The notes beneath the pieces were generated by a model. It was not told where the DNA came from. It worked only from the letters and a program-made list of their open reading frames with translations, and searched no databases. Of a DNA stretch of 64,000 nucleotides, positions 26,005 through 33,743 are shown piece by piece. The stretch comes from CAWGJC01 sp965276665 (GTDB taxonomy: Bacteria; Pseudomonadota; Alphaproteobacteria; Acetobacterales; Acetobacteraceae): NCBI GenBank assembly GCA_965276665.1, contig OZ255620.1, forward strand, positions 248,001-312,000. Reading direction: 5' to 3'. The first letter of the stretch is position 1. Every line of letters starts with the position of its first letter. Both the position numbers and the translations under genes were made by a program.

Positions 26005-26583
26005 ATGTGTAATGATTATGGCAATCGGGTTCCGCACAGCGCCTATGTTGAGGCGTTCAGCCAAATCCGTCTGCCGTTGATCCTACCGAAGGCAGCGCCG
26101 AACCTCGAACCTCGCGACGACATCTGGCCAACGGATGTCGCACCCATCATTCGGCGTCATGGCGAGGGCGTAGAGCTCGCACAACTGCGGTGGGGTTTTC
26201 CGCCATCCCGTCCCAAGGCATCCCCAGTCATCAACTTCCGGTCTGAGGGACGTCGGTTTGCGACTGGTCGTTGCCTTGTGCCCGCATCCCATTTCTTCGA
26301 ATTCCGCGGGAGAAAATCCCCGAAAACAAAGTGGCGTTTCACCAGGACCGGTGAAGACTGGTTCTGCTTTGCCGGGTTGTGGCGGCCGGCTTTCGGCGAT
26401 GTGCCGGAGACATTGACGCTCCTGACCACCGAGCCTGGACCTGATGTGGCACCCATCCATAATCGCCAAGTGGTTGTACTCGAACGATCGGACTGGCGCG
26501 CATGGCTCGACCTGACGCGACCGGAAGCCGAGCTGCTTCAGGCGCTTTCTGCGGGCAGCCTTCATGTGGAACAAATTCGTTGA
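26005..26583 (+). CDS. SOS response-associated peptidase (SRAP/HMCES-YedK family)
   Basis: The 192-residue protein starts MCNDYGN, giving the conserved Cys2 that forms a thiazolidine crosslink to abasic sites in single-stranded DNA. NFRSEG (Asn and Glu) and CLVPASHFFEF (His) complete the active site. The ending TLLTTEPGPDVAPIHNRQVVVL is the shortened form of the family MPVIL block. On a conjugative element it could protect abasic sites in the transferred single strand. Only 5 bp separate it from the membrane protein gene. Confidence 0.9.
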   Translation: MCNDYGNRVPHSAYVEAFSQIRLPLILPKAAPNLEPRDDIWPTDVAPIIRRHGEGVELAQLRWGFPPSRPKASPVINFRSEGRRFATGRCLVPASHFFEFRGRKSPKTKWRFTRTGEDWFCFAGLWRPAFGDVPETLTLLTTEPGPDVAPIHNRQVVVLERSDWRAWLDLTRPEAELLQALSAGSLHVEQIR

Positions 26584-27294
26584 AGCAAGGGATTGGGCGT
26601 CGCCCTGCGGGCCGGGCTCGTCGGCTGCGCTCGAACCGGCTTCGCCGTTTCGCCCCTGCGGGCTCGATCCCATGACGCAAGAATACAGGCACGCAAACGC
26701 CCCGCATCAGTTGACCCGGGGCAAGCCGGCGCCAGCTGGTAGGCGCGTTACGACAAGTCGGGAGAATGTCGACTGTCCTCGGCACGTGCACGTCTGGATC
26801 GGGCCATCAGCTCACCGGTCTTCGTGAACCTACGCTGTGCGGCCCTCGTGAGGGATCTCCGGCGGCTAATCTCCAGCACTTGCGACGAACATGGACGCCG
26901 AGCGAACCTTGCCGCTCGCCGCGGCCGATGCTGCCGTTTGTGCGCTGTTGCATGTCTTTCTGCGACCGCGGTCGTCCGCCTCTTGTTCGATCGGTGCGCA
27001 GGCCGCCACGTCTCTCCCCAGGGCTGTTGGGATGGCTGCGCTCCACGCTGCCTCGGATGGCCTGATCTGGCCGAAGGACGGCTGCGCCTCGATCGCCTAT
27101 GCCGCAATGGCGGCCGGAAACTTTCTTCCCCTGACGGCAAGCCGTCATTCCTCGCGAGGCAAGAAAGCCCCCGGCCGCCATCCTCCGCTGCGCTGCGGCT
27201 CGCAAGCGCGAGTGCGTCGTCGATCACCTCCGGCCGGACGATCGCCATCGAGGCCGCGATTGGCGCGACCCGATGAACAGCAGGAGAGAACATC
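26584..27294. other. 711-bp non-coding region with second three-way-junction element (27,107-27,181)
   Basis: No convincing gene is present. At 27,107-27,181 the outer 11-bp repeat ATGGCGGCCGG/CCGGCCGCCAT and CTTTCTT/AAGAAAG enclose two hairpins: TGACGGC/GCCGTCA (loop AA) and CCTC/GAGG (loop GC). TCCTCCGCTGCGCTGCGGC follows at 27,181. It matches the layout of the element at 24,326. Upstream of it, 26,584-27,100 looks like decayed or non-coding DNA. Confidence 0.55.
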
Positions 27295-27603
27295 ATGGCG
27301 ACCATCGGCACCTTCACCAAGACGGGTGAGAGCTTCACCGGCGCGGTCAAGACCCTCAGCATCAACGCCAAGGCGACGATCAAGCCGGCCGACAAGACCA
27401 GCGACAAGGCTCCCGACTACCGCGTCTTCGCCGGTTCCAACGTGGAATTCGGTGCCGCCTGGAAGAAGACCTCCAACGAGGGCCGCGACTACCTCTCGGT
27501 CAAGCTGGACGACCCGAGCTTCCCCGCCCCGATCTACGCCACCCTGGTCGAGGGCGAGGACGACAGCCACGTCCTGATCTGGTCCCGCCGCAACGGCGAC
27601 TGA
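27295..27603 (+). CDS. DUF736 family protein
   Basis: The 102-residue protein begins MATIGTFTKTGESFTGAVKTLSINAKATIKP and ends VLIWSRRNGD, an unmistakable DUF736 protein. Members are beta-rich, small, and near-universal in alphaproteobacterial ICEs and conjugative plasmids; their function is unknown. An AGGAGAG box precedes the ATG. A three-way-junction element lies about 115 bp upstream and a stem-loop follows the stop. Confidence 0.92.
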   Translation: MATIGTFTKTGESFTGAVKTLSINAKATIKPADKTSDKAPDYRVFAGSNVEFGAAWKKTSNEGRDYLSVKLDDPSFPAPIYATLVEGEDDSHVLIWSRRNGD

Positions 27604-27615
27604 CCGACACCGCGG

Positions 27616-27641
27616 CGCCCCGCGTCACATGACGCGGGGCG
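27616..27641 (+). terminator. Perfect stem-loop after DUF736 gene
   Basis: The 12-bp inverted repeat CGCCCCGCGTCA / TGACGCGGGGCG, with only CA between the arms, starts 13 bases after the stop. No T-run follows. It probably ends or stabilises the DUF736 transcript. Confidence 0.6.
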
Positions 27642-27714
27642 TTCGCGACTTAAGAACAGGCCTTGGTCAGCATTGCTGCAGGTCGCGCGGGTGCTCGGCC
27701 ATCCAGCCAACCCT

Positions 27715-27987
27715 CTAGCCCGAGGCGTCCGCCTCCGGTGTCCGGGGCACCGGAGGCTTGCCCGCGAAGCGGACGCCTTCGCCGCGGGTCAGGAACTCGA
27801 TGCCCGCAACCCGGAGCGCTCTCATAACTCGGAAATGGCTCGCGGCATGCCGCTCGAGTTCAGCCTCTTCGAGCGCCGTCTCGATTCGCCCGACGCTGTT
27901 GACGGACACCACCGCGCGGTCGGCGAGTTCCTGTTGAGACCAGCCCAACAGGGCGCGCGCCGCCCGAATCTGCCGTGGTGTTGCCAT
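27715..27987 (-). CDS. XRE-family small transcriptional regulator
   Basis: The 90-residue protein consists of a helix-turn-helix (RQIRAARALLGWSQQELADRAVVSVNSVGRIE) and a short C-terminal region ending in PVPRTPEADASG. It is the size of single-domain Cro/C1-type regulators. It is divergent from the DUF2285 gene, with a 27-bp palindrome between them that is probably its operator. In ICEs such proteins control transfer or replication genes. Confidence 0.8.
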   Translation of the reverse strand: MATPRQIRAARALLGWSQQELADRAVVSVNSVGRIETALEEAELERHAASHFRVMRALRVAGIEFLTRGEGVRFAGKPPVPRTPEADASG

Positions 27988-28023
27988 GGCAGACGAGCAG
28001 CCATTCCGGGCGCGTTTTCTCTA

Positions 28024-28050
28024 CGCTGTGGGGGATTCTCCCCCACAGCG
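28024..28050. promoter_or_regulatory. Perfect 12-bp-arm palindrome, likely operator
   Basis: CGCTGTGGGGGA and its complement TCCCCCACAGCG flank TTC. It lies 37 bp upstream of the XRE gene and 105 bp upstream of the divergent DUF2285 gene. Symmetry and location suit a dimeric XRE repressor; an RNA hairpin in the 5' leader is the alternative. Confidence 0.5.
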
Positions 28051-28154
28051 ATGCCGGCTAATGTAACCGGGCTGCATCCGAATGGTACCGGAAGCCGTAG
28101 CACCGAATCGCCGACCATCGGACAATCCTAGAGCAACCGTTGGAGAAGCCCCTC

Positions 28155-28442
28155 ATGCGCAAGCCTAAAATCGATGCGCCGGTCGCGGACGAACCCCCAA
28201 GCGGTGATGTGCTGACACCGTATGACGAGCTGCACCTGATCCATTACATCATCCTGCTCGACGCCGACCGCGAAGGAGTGCCGTGGCAGGAGGTGGCGCG
28301 CGAGGCGCTGCGCATCGATGCCAGGAGCGAGCCTGGTCGGGCTCGCCGCGCCTACGAAAGTCATCTCGCACGCGCCAAGTGGATGACCACGGTCGGCTAT
28401 CGCCACCTCCTCGACGCCGGGCCCTACGGGGCGGAAGCATAG
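28155..28442 (+). CDS. DUF2285 domain protein
   Basis: The 95-residue protein has LTPYDELHLIHYIILLDADREGVPWQEVAREALRID and ARRAYESHLARAKWMTTVGYRHLL, the DUF2285 pattern seen in small ICE regulators. The domain is a helical DNA-binding-like fold whose function is not established. ATG 28155 is preferred over the upstream TTG. It is divergent from the XRE gene. Confidence 0.8.
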   Translation: MRKPKIDAPVADEPPSGDVLTPYDELHLIHYIILLDADREGVPWQEVAREALRIDARSEPGRARRAYESHLARAKWMTTVGYRHLLDAGPYGAEA

Positions 28443-28620
28443 CCGCGGGTATGACTCGTAACGACAGGCGCAGCGGACCGGACATAAGCGATACGGTTCC
28501 GCGCGTCTCCTGTCATCAGCTGATGACGGACCACGGCGACTGACTTTTCCCCCTAACGGGCCAAAGGTCAGAGCGAACCCGCCTTGGCAATCATCGCGGG
28601 TACAATCCCGGGGTTGGCCA

Positions 28621-29392
28621 TTGAGGAAGCTGGGCCGCGGGCGGCTTCCAGCCCGCTATAGCTACACGGCGTTGCTGCAGCCTGATGATTGGGCCTGGGA
28701 GTTCCTGCGCCGCAATCCGGACTACCAGGAAGCGGTGACGGTGGATCGAGCCGCCCAGGACCCGCCACCCGACCCGGGCTTCTGGGGGTTGCGATTTCGT
28801 CGCCAATCCCGAGCGGCGCGCCGATGAGATTGCGGTGTTCTGGCAGCCCGCGCTGCTCGGCAACCTGATCCCGCTTGGACCAGGTCCGCCTGGTGCGGGT
28901 CCGCCCATCGTGTTCGAGCCGTGGCGCTGGCCCGGCCAAAAACACGCGCTCGCGAGTAACGACAGCCTGCAACTTATCTTGGATGGCGAACGCGAGCGCC
29001 ATCGACTGCTACTGCCTGGCCCCGAGCCGCCGCGTGACGGCGTCGCACTCGGCCTCGTGCTCGACCGCTCGCCCTTTTGGCGGGCGCGACTCGACGCGGC
29101 CGCCCGGTTTCTGGCGGAAGTCGGCCAAGGCCTGCCCGGGCTCCGTCCGCCGCCGCCACCGCATCTTTCGGACGAGCGGCAGGACCGGCTCACCACGATG
29201 CTGTGGGCGATCGATCTCCAGCACGCCGGCGCCAGCGAGCACGAGATCGCCGGGATGGCACTTGGCACCGCCGTGACCGGGCCGGCCTGGTCGAACCACC
29301 CGGATCGCGGCGAGGTGCGGCGGCTCCTCGCCGAAGCGAGCAGCCTGGTTAGAGGTGGCTATCGTCGCCTGCTGGGACCTCCCTGGCGCTGA
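28621..29392 (+). pseudogene. Frameshifted ICE regulator (DUF6499/DUF2285-type)
   Basis: Frame 1 from 28,621 reads ARYSYTALLQPDDWAWEFLRRNPDYQEA, the DUF6499 start of ICE regulators, up to GFWGL. The same protein then continues in the next frame as CDFVANPERRADEIAVFWQP and runs to 29,392, ending in a DUF2285-like part (QDRLTTMLWAIDLQHAGASEHEIAGM, GYRRLL). Removing one G from GGGGG at 28,784-28,788 restores FWGCDFVANPE. The start itself is unclear (TTG 28,621, poor ribosome site). It could be a true mutation, a sequencing error, or slippage at the G run. Confidence 0.75.
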
Positions 29393-29512
29393 CCCTGGAC
29401 GGTCTGGCGCACGCCATCTTCGTCCATATTGCGGGGCGCTGCCGAGACCGATCGTGACCTCCGACACGCGAGACGCTGCCCAGAGGCAGCCTTCCAACGA
29501 CGGAGCCCGAAC

Positions 29513-29785
29513 ATGCCCGATCCGAACCCATCCCTGCCGCCACGCTACTTGCGCACCCAGGAGGCCGCGCGCCACCTCGGCGTCTCGCCGCGGACGCTCG
29601 AGAAGCACCGCATCTATGGTACCGGGCCGATCTACCGGAAGATCGGCGGCCGCGTCGTCTACAAGGTTGGCGATCTCGAACGTTGGGCCGATCAGGGCCT
29701 GCGCAGCTCCACGAGCGATCCCGGCACCGGCGTGGTGCTGCCGCCCACGCCGGCCGCGCGCGCCGCGGCCTTGCGGCGCGCCTGA
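29513..29785 (+). CDS. AlpA/MerR-like helix-turn-helix DNA-binding protein
   Basis: The 90-residue protein contains YLRTQEAARHLGVSPRTLEKHRIYGTGPIYRKIGGRVVYKVGDLERW, a winged HTH of the excisionase/AlpA type. In this ICE family such a gene always precedes repA and likely regulates it or excision. ATG 29513 is taken as the domain begins about 12 residues later. It ends 2 bp before the repA ATG, so the two are coupled. Confidence 0.85.
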   Translation: MPDPNPSLPPRYLRTQEAARHLGVSPRTLEKHRIYGTGPIYRKIGGRVVYKVGDLERWADQGLRSSTSDPGTGVVLPPTPAARAAALRRA

Positions 29786-29787
29786 CA

Positions 29788-30642
29788 ATGGCCGACGCAG
29801 ACCGCCCGTTCCCGGCCGTCCTCGATCGCGTGCGCCCCCGCGACGCGCTCGATCTCATGGCCTGGCCCTGGTTCTCGCTTGCCAAGGCGAAGCGGCTCCA
29901 ACCGCTCGCCTTCGAGCAGCGCGGCCAATATCTGCGAATTTTGACGACCGACCCGCGGCAAGGACTCGCCACGATTTGGGATGCCGACATCCTGATCTGG
30001 GCGGTATCGCAACTGACCGAAGCACACGATCAGGGTTTGCGTGTCTCGCGCCGGCTCGCCGCACCTCCCTACCAGATCCTGAGCTATCTCGGCCGCGGCA
30101 CGGCACAGCGGCAATATGCGTTGCTGGGAGCCGCGCTCGACCGGCTTGCGGCGACAACTGTCGAGACGAGCCTGCGCGCCCCGAGTAGCGTCGTCCCGGC
30201 CCGGTTCAAGCTGCTCGACAGCTGGCGTCGCGGGGAGAGCGGGATCGAGCTCGCGCTGTCCGAGTGGCTGTTCGCGGCGGTCGTGACCGACAGCCGCGTA
30301 CTGACGATTGACGCGAAATATTTCCGACTCACGGGCGGTATCGAACGCTGGCTGTGGCGGCTCGTTCGCAAGCACGTCGGCCGACAATCCACAGGCTGGG
30401 ACATCGCGCTCGCCGCGCTTTACGCGCGCTCGGGCAGCCTGTCACGCCCGTCCGACTTCGTCGCAGCGCTGCGCAGGATCGCGCATCGTGGCGTGTTGCC
30501 GGGCTATCAAATCGAGTTGACCGGGACAGGTCACGCCGCCCGTCTGCGCGCCGTGCGAAGTGCCGGGCGCGTCCACAGTGCCGAATGGGTGCCTGTGGAG
30601 AAACCGGGTATTTCATCCACAGAAACCGAGGGCGTGCTGTGA
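29788..30642 (+). CDS. repA: RepA-type replication initiator
   Basis: The 284-residue protein matches the replication initiator protein A family: MAWPWFSLAKAKRLQPL, ATIWDADILIWAVSQL, SYLGRGTAQRQYALLGAALDRL, and LTIDAKYFRLTGGIERWLWRLVRKHVG. These form a paired winged-helix initiator that binds iterons. On an ICE it allows transient plasmid-like replication after excision. It is coupled to the AlpA-like gene. An AT-rich region with direct repeats follows. Confidence 0.87.
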   Translation: MADADRPFPAVLDRVRPRDALDLMAWPWFSLAKAKRLQPLAFEQRGQYLRILTTDPRQGLATIWDADILIWAVSQLTEAHDQGLRVSRRLAAPPYQILSYLGRGTAQRQYALLGAALDRLAATTVETSLRAPSSVVPARFKLLDSWRRGESGIELALSEWLFAAVVTDSRVLTIDAKYFRLTGGIERWLWRLVRKHVGRQSTGWDIALAALYARSGSLSRPSDFVAALRRIAHRGVLPGYQIELTGTGHAARLRAVRSAGRVHSAEWVPVEKPGISSTETEGVL

Positions 30643-31229
30643 GTGCGCTCGGTCTTTCGCATGTGAAAGGACTCGGATCAGCGACCGCAAAGGCACGATA
30701 CTGCAAAGTCAAAGTACGCCATAAATCACTGACCAATAATCGAAAAACAGCGCCTCTTAACTGTTTAACTATAAGACTCTTAACTGAGTCTCTGTTGGTA
30801 GCGCGACAGCGAATCTTCATCGCCACGGCTCATGCGCCTCCGTTTTCGTGCACCCCGATTTCGGACCTGCTCGGCGCAGGCCGGCTCACAGTTCCGCTGA
30901 ACTCCTCGCGAGGCGAACCCGCGCTGATCGCGGTGGTGGTGGCCGGGAAGAGGAAGCGCAGCGTGACAGCGGTTTCGGCCACGCCCTCCCGTTGCTGTCC
31001 AAATACGCGTTGCTGGACGCCGCTATCAGGCGCGACCACGCAGCCATTCTCACCTGACTGGCAAACGAGAGGCGTGGGAGAGAGCCGGGCGTTTCATCCC
31101 GGCGTGGTCCGCCGAACGCGTGAGGTGTGCATAACCGATACGGCGCGTCCGGCACCACCGTGCTGGCCGATCTGGAAGCTGTTCTCAGCATTGACCGTTT
31201 GCATTGGCCTCGGTCCGCTCGGTCCAGTA
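30643..31229. other. AT-rich gap after repA with direct repeats; no parA found
   Basis: In related elements a parA ATPase gene follows repA, but no Walker-type motif is seen in any frame here. Around 30,690-30,800 the sequence is clearly AT-richer than its surroundings. CTCTTAACTG occurs at 30,754 and 30,777 (23-bp period), with a related TTTAACTA between, and AGACTC/GAGTCT forms a 6-bp hairpin at the second copy. This may be the origin with iterons. The remainder (30,830-31,229) gives no clear coding signal. Confidence 0.45.
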
Positions 31230-31514
31230 TTGGCGCGATGGCGGGGCAGAGCACACGGGCGGGGTCTCGGCGTCGGCGTTTTTGCACCGAGCGGCCTTGA
31301 CGAGAAGCAGCGCCGCGCCGATGCGCGTGCAGGCGCGACGCAGAGCTTCGTCGCGAGCACGGCCGCGCGTGATTGGGTCGCAACGACCCAGAAAATGCGT
31401 CTTGCCGCGCAGCGACTGCGGATCGCATGGCGGGTGACGGTGGCCAACCAGCGCCGACTCCCGCTTGGCTTGCGTCCGCGGTCGATGTCTCGGGACGGGA
31501 GGGGCGCGCCATGA
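31230..31514 (+). CDS. Possible small protein coupled to DUF2840
   Basis: A frame ending in TGA at 31,512-31,514 overlaps the DUF2840 ATG (ATGA). Its last 70 residues (LDEKQRRADARAGATQSFVA, then RDWVATTQKMRLAAQRLRIAWRVTV) look like a helical basic protein. There is no ATG; TTG 31,230 is only a guess at the start. Coupling supports coding, but no family is recognised. Confidence 0.35.
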   Translation: MARWRGRAHGRGLGVGVFAPSGLDEKQRRADARAGATQSFVASTAARDWVATTQKMRLAAQRLRIAWRVTVANQRRLPLGLRPRSMSRDGRGAP

Positions 31515-31978
31515 TCCGACCGCTGACGGAAGTCCAACTCGTGTTCTACGAGGCTCGGATCGAGCACTGGCTCCGCTTTGGTGACCAGTCGCGCGAGCGC
31601 ATTCTGGACCGCCGCCGGCGTGTCGTCGCTTTCCTTCCCGGCCAGGTCTTCGCGTTGGTGCGATGGGAGGGCAACGACTACGGAACGGTGTCCTCGCGTC
31701 TCGACATCGTGCGGGCCTGCGCATCTGGCGAGCCGATTGCGACCGTGCCGGGCGTCACGCCAGGCGGTGACGTGCTGCTGCGGCTTGACGGCTGGCCGAG
31801 GGTCAAGCGCGCCCTCGATGCCGTCGCCATTATCGAGGCACTCAGCATCGAGCCGGCGGAAGTCGCGCCGGATTGGTGGCGGCATCTGCACAACCGGATC
31901 GTCTGCAACGCGCCCTTCCGGAGCTACGGGCGACCGCAGCACAGGGCGTGGATGCTGCGCCGGCGGACCGTCGCGTGA
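31511..31978 (+). CDS. DUF2840 family protein
   Basis: This 155-residue protein reads TEVQLVFYEARIEHWLRFGDQSRERILDRRRRVVAFLPGQVFALVRWEGNDYGTVSSRLDI, the DUF2840 pattern. It sits before the TraF peptidase in this ICE family and is presumed part of transfer, with unknown function. The ATG overlaps the stop of the upstream frame and its own TGA overlaps the traF ATG, so a translationally coupled operon is evident. Confidence 0.88.
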   Translation: MIRPLTEVQLVFYEARIEHWLRFGDQSRERILDRRRRVVAFLPGQVFALVRWEGNDYGTVSSRLDIVRACASGEPIATVPGVTPGGDVLLRLDGWPRVKRALDAVAIIEALSIEPAEVAPDWWRHLHNRIVCNAPFRSYGRPQHRAWMLRRRTVA

Positions 31979-32487
31979 TGCGGGTGATGATCTTGGCCAC
32001 GATGGCGGTCGCCGCCACGCTCGTCTGCGGCGCGCCGACGAGCGGGGCCTACCCGCTGCTCGTCTGGAACGCGACCGCGAGCGTCGCGCCGGGCTTCTAC
32101 CGCATTGAGCCGGCATCGCCGCTGCATCTCGGCGACCTGGTTCTTCTGAAACCTGACCCGGCAAGCGCGACGCTGTATGCGGAACGCGGCTATCTGCCAC
32201 GCGGCGTGCCGCTGCTCAAGCCGGTTGCCGCTGTCGCCGGGATGCGTGTCTGCGAGCAGGACGCACGCGTCGCGATCGATGGCCGGTTCGCAGCAATTGC
32301 ACCGCCGGCCGACGGTATGCAGCGTCCCATGACCCACTGGACCGGCTGTCGCCCGCTCAGGACGGGCGAAGTCTTCGTGCTCAATCCGGCCGTTCGAACC
32401 TCGCTGGACGGTCGGTATTTTGGGCCATCGCCGATCACCGCCGTTCTCGGCCGAGCCGTCGCGCTCTGGACGTGGAGGATGCGATGA
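31978..32487 (+). CDS. traF: TraF-type S26 family signal peptidase
   Basis: The 169-residue protein starts with a membrane segment (MILATMAVAATLVCGAP), then WNATASVAPGFYRIEP with the catalytic Ser, and a Lys in RGVPLLKPVAAVAG. FVLNPAVRTSLDGRYFGPSP matches the C-terminal family block. TraF processes and cyclises the TrbC pilin in RP4-like systems at the inner membrane. It overlaps DUF2840 by one base (TGATG). Confidence 0.88.
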   Translation: MRVMILATMAVAATLVCGAPTSGAYPLLVWNATASVAPGFYRIEPASPLHLGDLVLLKPDPASATLYAERGYLPRGVPLLKPVAAVAGMRVCEQDARVAIDGRFAAIAPPADGMQRPMTHWTGCRPLRTGEVFVLNPAVRTSLDGRYFGPSPITAVLGRAVALWTWRMR

Positions 32488-32710
32488 TGCGGCGGTCAGT
32501 TCGTCTGCCGCGGGCCAGCTATGAACCCGGCAACAACGTGGCGGCTCTTGCTTTCAGGCTTCCCGTCCCGCAGCCGTCGCGCGGACCGGACCGCAAAGGC
32601 GCGTCTCGAGCGGGCAAGTATCCAACATGCGTCGTCTTTGACGGCCGCAGTCGCACCGGCGCCTCGCCCTGTTTGCGACCGGCGTTCGGGACCATTTTGG
32701 GAGCGCAGGC

Positions 32711-33556
32711 ATGGATCTGGTGACCATAATTGCGGGATGCGCGATCGGCTTACGGTCGGAACTGTTCGTCCCGCTCGGTTCGCACGGAGATTGCGCACGG
32801 GCGGCCGCGATCGGAGCCGAGCCGATGCGCGACCAGCGTTCGACTACAATCGATCGCTGGACCACTGAGATCGCAGCCGCCTCGCTGCGCTTCGGGATTC
32901 CGGACCGCGTTCTTCGCGCCGTGATGCGGGCAGAAAGCGGCGGGGTGCCGAGCATTACGTCATCGGCGGGCGCGATGGGGCTCATGCAACTGATGCCGGA
33001 AACCTGGGCGACAATGCGCACCCGCTACCGGCTTGGTGCTGATCCGTACGCGCCGGCCGACAACACCCTGGCGGGTGCAGGGTTTCTTCGCGAGCTGATC
33101 GACCGGTATGGGGCACCTGATTTCCTCGCGGCCTACAATGCTGGACCCGGGCGACTCGACGATCATCGTCTGCGCGGCCGAGCGCTTCCCAATGAGACAC
33201 GCCGTTACGTCGCACAGTTGGCATCGATAACGCAGGATTTGCCCGGGCACACTAGGTTGCCGCCACTCGCCCCGCCAAGGAACGACAGCGCAGAGCCGAT
33301 CGTGGCGTCATCGACGAGCATTCCGGCGAGAGATGCTGCGCGCTCGAACGACACGGACGGAAGTCTGTTCGTGATGGATGAGAACGCGGATGCACGGTGC
33401 CGCGTGCTAAGCGACACGCCAATTTCACGCAGCATCGCCTCAGTTCCGATGCCGAGTACGAGGCCGAACGGGCGCGATGGCGGCGCGATCTTTGCGCCCG
33501 TCGGCGGGTCGACGGCAGCCCCGCCACCCTCAGCAGCCACACTCCACACAGAGTAG
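32711..33556 (+). CDS. Conjugal lytic transglycosylase (SLT domain)
   Basis: The 281-residue protein has a hydrophobic start and a goose-type SLT domain (about 55-165). This includes the catalytic Glu in VMRAESGGVPSITSSAGAMG, then LMQLMPETWATM and DFLAAYNAGPGRLDDH. It opens peptidoglycan for the mating channel in the periplasm. The C-terminal 110 residues are low-complexity. The 220 bp after traF contain no clear gene. Confidence 0.87.
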   Translation: MDLVTIIAGCAIGLRSELFVPLGSHGDCARAAAIGAEPMRDQRSTTIDRWTTEIAAASLRFGIPDRVLRAVMRAESGGVPSITSSAGAMGLMQLMPETWATMRTRYRLGADPYAPADNTLAGAGFLRELIDRYGAPDFLAAYNAGPGRLDDHRLRGRALPNETRRYVAQLASITQDLPGHTRLPPLAPPRNDSAEPIVASSTSIPARDAARSNDTDGSLFVMDENADARCRVLSDTPISRSIASVPMPSTRPNGRDGGAIFAPVGGSTAAPPPSAATLHTE

Positions 33557-33743
33557 TTTTGGAGGGAACCGGCAGTGAAGACCGACGTGCAGACTGGATC
33601 GCAAGATAGAGACCGGTGCCGCGCGGGTCGCGCGTTCGCCGGATTTCTGTTGTCTGCACATGGGTTAAGGGCAGTGCCGTCACGCAGAGCCAGTGCCGCC
33701 CCAGGTGAGAAATCCGCGCCAGACCGGGCTGGCGCGCGGCACC
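33557..33743. other. Relaxase upstream region, candidate oriT
   Basis: The 187 bp between the transglycosylase and the relaxase carry no gene. The half-repeats GGGCAGTGCCG (near 33,669) and CCAGTGCCGCCC (near 33,692) lie about 20 bp apart. Origins of transfer usually sit beside the relaxase gene, so this is a reasonable place for oriT, but no nick-site consensus is recognised. Confidence 0.3.

Noticed and set aside
30848..31057. Arg/Gly-rich frame considered as a ParA remnant
   Set aside because: No Walker A or other ParA block in any frame, so no link to ParA could be shown.
32472..32723. Frame between traF and the transglycosylase
   Set aside because: Low-complexity Arg/Pro-rich product, no family, and it crosses the transglycosylase start in another frame.
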